Positions 32,196 to 42,700 of a stretch of DNA of 64,000 nt are shown here, piece after piece. How positions within the stretch are numbered: the stretch's first letter is position 1; each line of letters begins with the position of its first letter. The notes below the pieces were generated by a model. It was not told where the DNA came from and made no database searches. It saw only the letters and a list, made by a program, of their open reading frames with translations. Made by a program: the position numbers and the translations under genes. This DNA is from a virus: positions 1 to 64,000 of the IMG/VR virus record IMGVR_UViG_3300015024_000001; one strand, 5' to 3'.

Positions 32196-32824
32196 TAAAC
32201 TTCAGGATTATAAGAAAAAGAACTGATGGAAATAGCCTGTCCACTACTGATCTGTAATGGATTTGTATTACCAGAATTTAAAATTAAACTACTAGAATTT
32301 TTTCTAATTTTATGTATACCAGTTCCATTATTAGTCAAGACTATTGTAGATCCTCCTATAGTACTGGAAATCTGAATACTATTACCAGAGGATATTACAA
32401 AATAACTAGTATTATTAAGTAATGGGGAAGGTAGGGTATTATTACTAGAAACTAAGACTTCATCACCTACTGTGAAGTTATTACCAGTAACTGTAAAAAT
32501 ATTAGTTGAATTGTCTGTTGTAAAAATATAATTAGCACCAACGAAACCTCTAAATAATTCATTTGCTGCACCAGAATAAAGTTTAAAGGTAGCTGCAATA
32601 CCTGTACTAATTCCAGATCCTATTAGTATACTACTAGTAGTTGTAATTCCTGTAATACTATCAGGTGTTCCTAGAGGAACAGTGGAATTAAATAAAATAT
32701 TAGCTAAAACTATGGTACTACTATCTATTATAGATATATATCCAGTACCACCTATATTAATTTGAGTAGCAAGATTTCTTGATTCAGACACTAAAAGAGT
32801 AGGAGCTTTTATTATTAATGACAT
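32195..32824 (-). CDS. Ser/Thr/Ile-rich fibre-like protein
   Basis: 209 residues from the ATG at 32824 (the longer frame from 32857 would overlap the preceding gene). Very rich in Ser, Thr, Ile and Asn, with repeated N-N-T/S turns (VTGNNFTVGDEVLVSSNNTL). Typical of secreted or virion beta-structure; likely a fibre or decoration protein. Confidence 0.5.
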   Translation of the reverse strand: MSLIIKAPTLLVSESRNLATQINIGGTGYISIIDSSTIVLANILFNSTVPLGTPDSITGITTTSSILIGSGISTGIAATFKLYSGAANELFRGFVGANYIFTTDNSTNIFTVTGNNFTVGDEVLVSSNNTLPSPLLNNTSYFVISSGNSIQISSTIGGSTIVLTNNGTGIHKIRKNSSSLILNSGNTNPLQISSGQAISISSFSYNPEV

Positions 32825-32831
32825 ATAATAC

Positions 32832-33887
32832 CTAAAAAGAATTTGGTGGGATAACAAAGACAGACCCTATTTCTGTTGATGTAGCAAAAATAGAGTTTGT
32901 AGTAGGACAATAAGTAAGTCCTGAAGATGTTGCATCAATCTTAATAGTGCCAATTACACTATTACTATTAGGATCTATAACAGAAATGTAAGGTAAGCTT
33001 CTATTTGAAACATATAAATACCCATCATAGATATTGCGTACTATTTCTCTTGGATTTCCACCAACTGAAATAGTAACTAGTACTGATTGAGAACTACAAC
33101 TGATAACACTAACTGTACCAGTATTTGTATTTGTGACATATATATTATTATAAGCGGAAAGATAGGTAACTCCAATACAACCACCACCTAAAGAAATAGA
33201 CATAAAAATAGTCCAAGATATAGGATCTATTAAATATACACCACCAAAAGAACGACTTGCTAGATATATATACCCATTAGAAGTACAATAGGCAGCCATA
33301 TATGGTTGAGCAATACCCGAAATAGTTGTAGTTAAAGTTTGACTAGCTACATTTATAATCGATATATTATTAGAACCAAAGTTAGAAACAAGAATAGATC
33401 CAGAATAAAAAAATGAATTTAAAGGAGAATTACCTACTACAATACTAGATACTATGGTAGATGTAGAAGGATTTATGCTAACAAGCTGTCCATTGGTAGA
33501 ATAATCATTACACACATATAATAGTCCTGAACTTACATCTTCAGTAAATCCAAAAGGAGTAGCTACATTTATAAATCCTACTTTTTCAAGAGTAGTAGGA
33601 TTTATAACTATAATACCACCACTTCCAACATTAGCTATATATATAAGACCAGAGGTACTACTATACTTAGCACTTATAGTTGTCGTTCCACACTTTATTT
33701 CTGCAAAACGTCCACTAGAATTTATAACAAAAGATTTACTTGCGGAAGGAAACCCATATATATCACCTTCTACTAAAGCACTATTAGATAATTCTAAGCT
33801 TAGACTAGATAATTTTGCACTTGCATATACATCTGCTGACCCAATCCTATAATTTTTTGTAAGATTAAAAGCTGTCTGTGGGAACAT
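32832..33887 (-). CDS. YncE/YVTN-type beta-propeller virion protein
   Basis: 351 residues made of about seven repeats of roughly 40 residues. Each has the pattern GLIYIANVGSGGIIVINPTT or similar: (I/V)YV(T/S)N, then a turn, V(S/I)VID, then a strand ending in I-x-V/I-G-x-x-P. This is the YVTN/NHL-like propeller signature of bacterial surface proteins. In this position it is probably a tail fibre or receptor-binding blade. No catalytic motif seen. Starts one base after the 33889 gene stop. Confidence 0.7.
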   Translation of the reverse strand: MFPQTAFNLTKNYRIGSADVYASAKLSSLSLELSNSALVEGDIYGFPSASKSFVINSSGRFAEIKCGTTTISAKYSSTSGLIYIANVGSGGIIVINPTTLEKVGFINVATPFGFTEDVSSGLLYVCNDYSTNGQLVSINPSTSTIVSSIVVGNSPLNSFFYSGSILVSNFGSNNISIINVASQTLTTTISGIAQPYMAAYCTSNGYIYLASRSFGGVYLIDPISWTIFMSISLGGGCIGVTYLSAYNNIYVTNTNTGTVSVISCSSQSVLVTISVGGNPREIVRNIYDGYLYVSNRSLPYISVIDPNSNSVIGTIKIDATSSGLTYCPTTNSIFATSTEIGSVFVIPPNSF

Positions 33888-33888
33888 A

Positions 33889-36270
33889 TTATGTTATAAA
33901 GCCTGAACTGTACAGTCCATATAATTTACTAGCACGACTAATTATAGTTATTATATCAAACTTACCAACAGTTGTCGATAAAACAGGTACACCAAATAGA
34001 CCCCAATCTACAGCAGTAAAGTTGACTGTATAATTACCAGTGCCTCCTTGTTGTAAGAATAACAACCAGCAACCACCATCTTGAAAATTAGAGAAAGATA
34101 TAATAGTATTATCTGTCAATACAACATCTTGATTACCAATAGATAAATCTAAAACCAACGTAGAAGAAAAAACTTGAACATTACGTTTAACATATTGTGC
34201 TTTAGTAAATGTTTGGTTTTGGTCAACTTGAAAAAATTCGTGTATCCATCTACCTTGATTATCTATTGGTTGCACTACATATAGATTATCAGCAGTTCGT
34301 ATATCAGATTGTTTATAAGTATAAGATAAACCATTAGTAATAACTTTGCGTACTTGCTCATTAGTACGGTATGGATAAACTAGTGCTTTTAAGGTATCTA
34401 TATTTGATGTAGAGTCTGCCCAAAATAATGCACGATTATATGTATCTTTATAAGGTAAGAAACTAGTTGCAATACAACCCTCACTAGTAGCATGTGATAT
34501 ATCAGAGACAGAACTATTATCGTAAAAGAAAGAATAAGCAATAGATACTTGACCTGCTGGTACTGTTGCACCTGCTCCTATTGCTAGATGTGTTATACTT
34601 ACAGGAGCAAATAGACCTTGAGTATATGCATTAATCACTGTCTCTGTAAGTATTGTACCTGCTGACCAATCAGATATTGTACCTGTAATTAATCCAAGTG
34701 TGGGATCTATCGTAATAATAAAACCTTTATAAATAGAACCTGATTTAATTATAATCTGTACTTTATTAGTATTTAATTTTGCTTTGTTTTGTAAACCACG
34801 TATTGCAAGATCCCTGTATAAAGGATTAACTGTATTGTAATCTCCATTCTTTTCTATGGTCAGTGTGTATTGTACAGCTTGCCCATCTGTTAATGTCGTA
34901 GGAGTAGAAAAAGAACTTGCTGTAGTATAACGTCCTACTGTTGAGAATAAAGCTCTTTGAGGTTGTGTTAATGTAGGTGAACTTATTGTTGTAACACCTG
35001 TTCTTGCTATTCTAACAGTTTGATTTACTGTATTACTTACTACTACAGTTAAGTCTTCAACTACAGCATTACGAAATGTGTAAAGATTAATACAACCACT
35101 ACCTTCTAAAACACGTAATACACCTAACCCATAAGGTACAACTAGACGATTATCGGATTCACTAAATATCAAGTCACCTATAGCTATATTTGATTCACTA
35201 TAAGAAGAAACATTAGAATCAAAGTAAGGATATATGGATAAACTTACTGAAGCTGTAATCGTTGTATCAACATCTATAGCAGAAAATCGAGGTGTAACTG
35301 ACAGTAATAAAAATTCATCAGCTAGAAGATCATCCTCTAATAAAATATTACGTGTAAAATGGTCATATGGTACAACAGAACCAGCTGACAGCATATTTGT
35401 TGTATCTAATGAATAATTACTTGTAGCTACTTTTCCATATATAATAACATCAAGTAGACCAGAAAAATTATCTGTCATATCTTTATTATCAATACGTACT
35501 GATAAAGTAATACGAGTACCTTTAGCAATCAATGTATTTGAAGCTGACTTTAAATAGTAACGAATAGGTGTACCTATATTACCTGTTACATCATATACAG
35601 CAAAAATAAGATCAGGATTTTCATCCGATAGATTAATATCTTGATTACAACCATTAATACTTGTTGTTAAAGAGGTGGGATTTTCTACTAAATTACTAGA
35701 TTTACTATATAACCAACGACCTGTTGCTGCTATAAGAACTGTATCTGCATTAGCAGTATCTATAGCTATTGCACTATATCTATATGTACGAGAAAGTGAC
35801 GTAATAAAACGACGCATACCATGTACAGGTATAATGGGTAAATTTGCTGGCACATCAATAGTAGAAGAGAAGTTTAGATGATAATCTTGAGTAAGTATAA
35901 TTTGACTAATATCAGTACTAAGGGGTGTATTACTACCTAATGTCGTATGTGTTACTTGATTTACTTGTAAAGCTGCATAAGTACCAACAAGACGTGCTGT
36001 AGTGAAATCGTTTGTTGTGCTTGTATAAATAAGAAATTCATGCCAATCTTCACTTTCAGTATATGAAAGACCTGGGATTACAATACTTACAGTACTATTA
36101 TTAGGGATAACTATAGAAAAAGGCGTAGATGGTTGATTATAACCAGATCTTGCTCTACACTGAAGCCAGAAAAAATATGTATTATTACCACCTTGTATTA
36201 ATCCACCACTAGTTATATATACTGCTGGTGCTAATACACTCGATCTTCCAGATGCGAATTGAGTTGTCAT
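33889..36270 (-). CDS. Large tail fibre-like protein
   Basis: 793 residues, beta-rich, beginning MTTQFASGRSSVLAPAVYIT. WLQCRARSGYNQPSTPFSIV resembles fibronectin-like segments of phage tail proteins, and the C-terminal 120 residues (ending LSTTVGKFDIITIISRAS) are like trimeric fibre or knob tails. First gene of its transcript after the terminator at 36305-36330; TATAAT lies about 25 bases upstream of the ATG on this strand. Confidence 0.55.
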   Translation of the reverse strand: MTTQFASGRSSVLAPAVYITSGGLIQGGNNTYFFWLQCRARSGYNQPSTPFSIVIPNNSTVSIVIPGLSYTESEDWHEFLIYTSTTNDFTTARLVGTYAALQVNQVTHTTLGSNTPLSTDISQIILTQDYHLNFSSTIDVPANLPIIPVHGMRRFITSLSRTYRYSAIAIDTANADTVLIAATGRWLYSKSSNLVENPTSLTTSINGCNQDINLSDENPDLIFAVYDVTGNIGTPIRYYLKSASNTLIAKGTRITLSVRIDNKDMTDNFSGLLDVIIYGKVATSNYSLDTTNMLSAGSVVPYDHFTRNILLEDDLLADEFLLLSVTPRFSAIDVDTTITASVSLSIYPYFDSNVSSYSESNIAIGDLIFSESDNRLVVPYGLGVLRVLEGSGCINLYTFRNAVVEDLTVVVSNTVNQTVRIARTGVTTISSPTLTQPQRALFSTVGRYTTASSFSTPTTLTDGQAVQYTLTIEKNGDYNTVNPLYRDLAIRGLQNKAKLNTNKVQIIIKSGSIYKGFIITIDPTLGLITGTISDWSAGTILTETVINAYTQGLFAPVSITHLAIGAGATVPAGQVSIAYSFFYDNSSVSDISHATSEGCIATSFLPYKDTYNRALFWADSTSNIDTLKALVYPYRTNEQVRKVITNGLSYTYKQSDIRTADNLYVVQPIDNQGRWIHEFFQVDQNQTFTKAQYVKRNVQVFSSTLVLDLSIGNQDVVLTDNTIISFSNFQDGGCWLLFLQQGGTGNYTVNFTAVDWGLFGVPVLSTTVGKFDIITIISRASKLYGLYSSGFIT

Positions 36271-36304
36271 TCTTTTCTATATGAGTATTTCTTTATTATA
36301 ACGT

Positions 36305-36330
36305 AAAAAAGCACTCGTTTTCACAAGTGC
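36305..36330 (-). terminator. Rho-independent terminator within the late block
   Basis: On the - strand, GCACTTGT and ACGAGTGC pair with one mismatch around a 4-base loop (36311-36330), directly followed by six T (36305-36310). It lies after the gene at 36367-36744, so transcripts through the tape measure can end here before the fibre genes. Confidence 0.7.
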
Positions 36331-36366
36331 ATTACTATGTCTTCTTTTATTTTATACTATTTTAAG

Positions 36367-36744
36367 TTAGACAATCGTTAAATCATTACTTATGCAGTTG
36401 AATGAGACAGCAGGGTAAATCTTATTACCATTTACTGTTACAGCACTACCCTTTTCTAAAGTTTTAAGAGCATAAGATTTACCATCTAAAGTAATATTAG
36501 AAGTGGGTAAAGCACCTGTGACAACAGCAGATGCATAAGCAGATAGGTATGACTCAAGAGTATCTGCAAGAGAAGCAGGAACACCTTTAAGAGTAACCTT
36601 TTGTGTAATACGTGCAAAGTTAAGATCAGTCAAATAAGAGCCACTAGGAGCTTTTAATTGGAAAACTGATTCATTACCTTGTTGAATGTCACCTGGCTCA
36701 ATAGGATGATTAGAGAACGAATCAAATGCGAGAGTAATAGCCAT
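36367..36744 (-). CDS. Small tail protein after the tape measure (unknown)
   Basis: 125 residues: MAITLAFDSFSNHPIEPGDI, then beta strands and ISNDLTIV at the end. AGGAGAT lies 10 bases before the ATG. Location immediately after the tape measure and before a terminator suggests a tail component, for example a distal tail protein; this is inferred from position only. Confidence 0.45.
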   Translation of the reverse strand: MAITLAFDSFSNHPIEPGDIQQGNESVFQLKAPSGSYLTDLNFARITQKVTLKGVPASLADTLESYLSAYASAVVTGALPTSNITLDGKSYALKTLEKGSAVTVNGNKIYPAVSFNCISNDLTIV

Positions 36745-36792
36745 TTATAATATATCTCCTTTAATGATATATAATTATCTTATCATATTTTG

Positions 36793-39700
36793 TTATTGGA
36801 ATCTACGAGAGAGTTCCAATAACTCTTGTCTTACTGATTTGCCAATATCATTAGCTACAGCAGTATCTGCATTACCATTAACATTTACATTAACAGTAAA
36901 GGCATTGTTACTAGCCCCATTAGTCTGGGATGTGTTATTTTTATCTGTAACATTAGTAATAGATCCATCTTGTAATAATTTCACTTGTGCTTCTTGTCGT
37001 TGATTAGCTATACCAATACGTTCTTCATTCTTTGCTCTTGCATAATCAATCTGTGCTGATGGATCAGGATTAATATTAGATATAGATCCATCAGCATTAC
37101 GAAAAGTACGAACAATATCATTTCTTGCTTTTGGTGGTTCAGCAATATTGTCATTTAATTGCACTTGTTGATTTAAAGAACGAACAGTAGCATTAACACT
37201 TGCATCACCTACAGGCTGACGTAGATTAACAGCATTTACAGCTAAAAACTGTTGTCTTGCTGTTTTTAGATTAGCTGGATCAAACTCTTTAGTATAATTC
37301 AATGAAGCTGTGGATGCAGCAAGTATTGATTGTTGCTTCTGTAACTGTTGTTGTTGTGCAAATTGAGTAGGAAGTTCAGCTAATTGTGAAGTAACATTAT
37401 TTTGTAATCCAGCTATAGATTTACGAGCATCAGCAATAGCAGCTTTTTGTTCAGGTGTTTTTGCATCTTGTTCTTTAAATGATAACTCAATATCTATTAA
37501 CTTGAGTCTGGCTTGTGTTTCCTCAAGAGTAGATTTTGTTTTTTGCTGTTGGATTTTAAGTAGATTTTCTTCTAGTGCTGCTTGTTGTACAGCAATATTA
37601 ATTGACAAAGCACCAGCTAATTTTCTAGCAGCAACAGCATCTTTACTTCGATCTTCAGAATCAAAAGAACCAGCAAAAGTAGACAGCGCATCTTTTTGCA
37701 ATGTCAAACCTTTAACCTTATTTTCTATGGTTGACTTTAGTTTATTAGCTATTAAATCAAGAGACTCTTGTTTAGCATTGAATTGTAAAGATATTACCTG
37801 AGAAGCAAATTGATTATCAAGTATCTTACGTTTCGTATCAATTTCTTTTTTAGCTTCAACGGTAAGATTACCAGATGATTTTAGAGCCGCCTCTTGTAGA
37901 GTTAATTTCTCTCTCTCTAGTGATAAAGATTCAGTTGCAGCAGTAACTTGTAATTTATTATTTAAACCAATAATACCTAAAGAATTAGCTTGTGAGACGT
38001 ATGTGATGTCAATTTGTTTTAAAGTACCAGCCAGTGTAACCGTAGAAGATAAAGATTCTTGTATTGATGCACTTGACTTTTCAGCTATATCTTTTCTACC
38101 TTGAAAAGTAGTAACAGCTTGATCATTCTTAAACTTATTATCAAAAATATCTCTTTGAGCCTTTAAATCTTTTTGAGCTTCAGGTGTAAAAGTACCTGTT
38201 TCACGTAAAGCTTTTTCTTTTAAATCTAATCTTTTCTTTTCTAGGTCATAATTTTGTTGATTTTCAGTCAACTGTACTTTTAATCCTTGTTGTGCGCCTA
38301 CTATTGAATTAGTACCTAGTACAGCATTGGTTGTTGCTACAGTAATATTTAATCTATCCTGCTCAATATTCTTTACAACCTCAAGATCTTTTATAATACC
38401 ATCGTATATAAGAAGTTGTTTTTGTAACGCAGCTTGTTTACGATCACCTTCTTGTTTATCATTAAAAGCTTTTGATAATTCAAGTTGTTTACGTTTAATC
38501 TCATCGGTTTGATTATCCTTTTGACCTTGACCTGTAATAGTTTTGGTTAAATTAGATAAAGAAAAATTAGGATTCTTTATAGTATTTTGTTGTGCAAACT
38601 GTACTTCAGCTAATCCTTTACGACTAGCCAGCACTGCAGAATCTTTTTCAAAATCTTGTTCAGCATTTTGAATCTTAAGATCAGCTTTTGCTCTATTATC
38701 AGAGTCTTTTGTCTTTCTTATTACTGTACCATACTTATCTTTACTTATAATATCTGTATTGCCATTCATTTTACCATTCATTTTATCAACAATAACTTGT
38801 TGATTATATAAATCATTAGCACTCTCTGTACGATTTTCTAATCTTGTCTGTAGTTTATCCTGTTCTTTAACAAAACTATCAGAATCAAACTTAGATCCTT
38901 TTGATTCTAGTCCTAGAGAGATAGGAGCTATAAGATTAGTTTGTACGGAGGCTTGTGATTGTTCTATAGAAGCTTTTTGTTGTCTTAAAAAATCATCACG
39001 TTCTTTCTTTTGATCTAACTGAAATTGTTTTTCTTTATTATTTGCAATTGAAGTTGAATTTTTTCCACCTTCATCTCTAATACCAAATTTTTCAAATATT
39101 TGTTGTTTTATTTCAAGATCAGTTTGTGATAAACCTAATCTTGCTTTCTCACGATCATATAAAAGATTAGAAGCATTAATCTCTTTTGTAATACGTGCTT
39201 CAATTGTTTTATTCTTTTTATCAAGTTGTAACTGTGCTAAATCATTAAGTGCCTTTTCTTTAACAGCAGAACCCTGTTTTGCAGCAGCTATTTTTTCTTG
39301 AGCTTTAATCTTTATATCTATAACTTGTATTTCAGTTTGATCGATAGATTCTTTAGCTACTGTTGAACCAGCGACTTCAGAGTTACTAGCTAATCCTTGT
39401 AAACGTCTTGCTGATGTTTCAAGTTTTCCTACTTTATCGGCAGCAAGTTTAGCTACATTATCTGTTACTGTATTTATAACACCTAGTACAACTTTAGCAT
39501 CTAGCTTAGAAATAAGTGAACTACCATTAGTGTCTTTTAAGTTAATTAAATTACTTATTTTATCAGTAACATCTTGAAATTTATTTATATCTAGAGATTC
39601 TAAATTTTCTGAACTTACTTTTAAACTATCTAATAAACTAGGTATAGCATTACGTGAAGCATCGGTGTCAGTTTCTAATGCCTTTCTAATGTTATTAATG

Positions 39701-42700
39701 CTAGATACAGCAGATGTTTCTTCTTTTTGTGCTGCATTAGCTCCAACACCTTGCCCACTAGCTGTTTGATTGATTACATCTGTATTACGATTTACAAGTT
39801 TAGATTTAAACTTAGCTCCAAAATTAGTTGTATCCTCAATCTGTTTTGCACCTACAACTATTCTACTTTTTACAGCACTTTTCTGTGCATTATCAAGTTT
39901 AGGATCATTTAAAGTTTCTTCAAGACCTTGTTGTATTACTTTTAATTCAGCTATACGACCTTGTAACTCACTATCAACTCTTGAGGTATCTTCAGCAGTA
40001 ATTTGTGCGCGTCCTGATAATACTTTATTAGCTTTTGTTGTTAAATCTTCACTTAATAATCCTGCTTCTAATTGATTCTTATTTAAGCTACCAATAGCAG
40101 AATCAGTATCAGTCTTAAGTTCAGTTATTTTAGCACTAAATAAATCAATACGATCTACAATATCTTTTGATATAGGGTCATTTTGGTGACGTAATTTATC
40201 GAGTACACCATCATTTAAACCAGCTTGATTTTGTGCAACATCTATTTCTTTATCATAGATATCTAATCCAGATTTAACTTTAGCTTTTCTTTTTTCACGC
40301 TCTTGAGGTGTTACTGCTTTATCTACTTTAAACTTATCATTAAGTTCAGTCTCCTTACGATTTAAAGCTTCTTTTTTAATAGTTTCTTTATCCCCATTGG
40401 CTTCAACAGTTGTAGCGAGTTGACTTATTGCTAAACCAATTGCAAGACCAATACCAGCACCAATAAGAGTTCCAAGTCCAGGTGCTATGCTACCTAAAGT
40501 AGCACCTATACTTGCACCAGCAGAAGCTGCACCAACACCAAAACCTCCCACAACAGCCGCTCCGATTGCTACAGAACCACCAGCTAATGCACCAGTAATT
40601 GCCCCTGCCGCACCACCAGCAACTATACCTGCTGTACCTATTGAAAGTATACCTGTTGTATCAGTTTCTAATTTCTTTCTTGCTTGTCCACCATCAGTAG
40701 CACTAGCAAGACCTAATCTATTATCACGTATCTCTCCTAAAGTTTGTGTTAAAAATTCATCACTAGTACGAAAATCTTTTGTAGCGAGTTGTGTTTGTAA
40801 CCTCTCTCTACGTATGCCTGTTGCATTACCAACAGCTTTTTGTATATTCTTTTCTTGTCTCTCAGATTTAACTTTTTTAGTAGCTTCTTCTTCTGATAAA
40901 CCACCTTTTACTAAAGACTCTATTCTTTTTTGTTCTGTTAAAGCTCTATTAGTACTTTCAATAGCTTGAGTTCTTTTCTTTTCAGCTTCAGCATTCTTTT
41001 CTATGGTATCTGCTCTAAAAGCATTGGATTGTTGAAAACGATCAAATATAGCAAAACCAACTGCGAGAGCAGCTAAACCCAGAGTTAATGGATTTAAAAA
41101 TTGTGAAATTAAAGAACCACCTAATGATAATAAACCTTTACCAGCATTAATAATCCCTGTTTTTAATAAACCAAGACCACTACCAGCCGAAGAGAATAAT
41201 TTACCTACAGCCTGACCTACATTAGATATACCTTGAGAAGTACCTGCTAAACGTAAAGCTTGGTCTACTTCTCTAATTGAACCTGTACTACGACTAAAAG
41301 GTACTGTAATAGCAGTAAGGACACGTGCAATACCTTGACCAACTTTACTAAAAGCCTCACCAGCTACTACTGTCCTTACAAAAGATTTTTCAAGTTCACC
41401 ATTTTTATTTAATAAACCTTGTGTACCAGTTGAAGCTTGTATTAGTGATTGTGATAAATTTGTAATAAGTTTAGAATTAGTAGGTTGCTGTGTTTTAGCT
41501 TCTTCTAATGATGCTTGTATATTTTGAATAGGTGTAACTTTTTGTAGTTTACCCTGATTATTAAGAGTTTTAGAGTAAGGAGATACAGCTTCAGCAGCAC
41601 TAGCAGATCTAGCACGTAACTCTGTAGCCGTATCTGCTGTAATAGTGCCTTTTGCTACTTCATTTCGTAATAGACTCTCTTGTTCTAATTTTAACTTACC
41701 AACTTCTGCAATTTTATCACGTTGCTTAATAGATGATTTCTCAATATTTTTACTATTAGCACCTTGTTGAGTAACTGTACCTTGACCTTCTTTAGATTTT
41801 AATGCAGATAGTTCTTCTTCTAAAGCTAAGACTTCAGCTTTAGCAGCTTCAATTTGTTCAATGTTTAAATTAATAGGTTTTTCAGATGCAATTTGTATAT
41901 CTTTTAAAGCTACTTCTATTTCTCTTATTTGATGAACAACTTTTTTAGCTTCTTCTGTATCAGAACCTCCGGGTATTGCAGAGAAACCAGCAGACTTTGC
42001 TTTTAATTCATCTAACTTACCTTCTAGACCTTTTTTAACATCTTTACTTGTATCTATACCAATAATTTGTTTTAGTGCTGAACCATAATCACCAAGACTA
42101 ATAATAGAATTACTAATTAGCTTGCCTTGACTTATTAATCCACCACTAAATAAATTATTAAATATATTAATTGTTGCCAATATACCAACAACAGATAAGA
42201 AAGCACCACCTAAAGATGATACAACACCAACAACTTTACCTACTGTATCTCCTACAACTAAGATCGTAGAAATAAATTGTTTAACCCCAGGTAGATCAGC
42301 AAGTACTTCAGTACTACTAACAAATATATCAAGACTTTTAATAGCCCCATCAGTAAAACCTGTAAATGATCCACCAAGTTCAGCTACAAGTTCTTCAGCT
42401 TTAGTTGATATACCTCTTAGTTTTATTGTGGGATCTTCTTGTACTTCGCCAAATACTAAGTTAAGTTTAGCAGGTGAACTGTTAGAAACAGCTGCTAATG
42501 AATCAGCAAATAACGCACCACCTTGAGCTGCCAATGCAAGAGCTGCTTGTAAAGCACGAGATTCAGGTATTATTTCACGAATGATTGAGACATTACCATT
42601 AGCTGCTTTAAAAACATCTGTAAGGGCATTACCAAGTCCTTTAGCTTGTACTGTTGCTAAATCAAACTTAACAGCCTGACCATTCAAAGAAAGCTCTCCT

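Noticed and set aside
40487-40969. Long + strand frame rich in Pro and Ala opposite the tape measure
   Set aside because: It is the complement of the Gly/Ala-rich membrane segment of the tape measure; its composition follows from that and there is no ribosome site.
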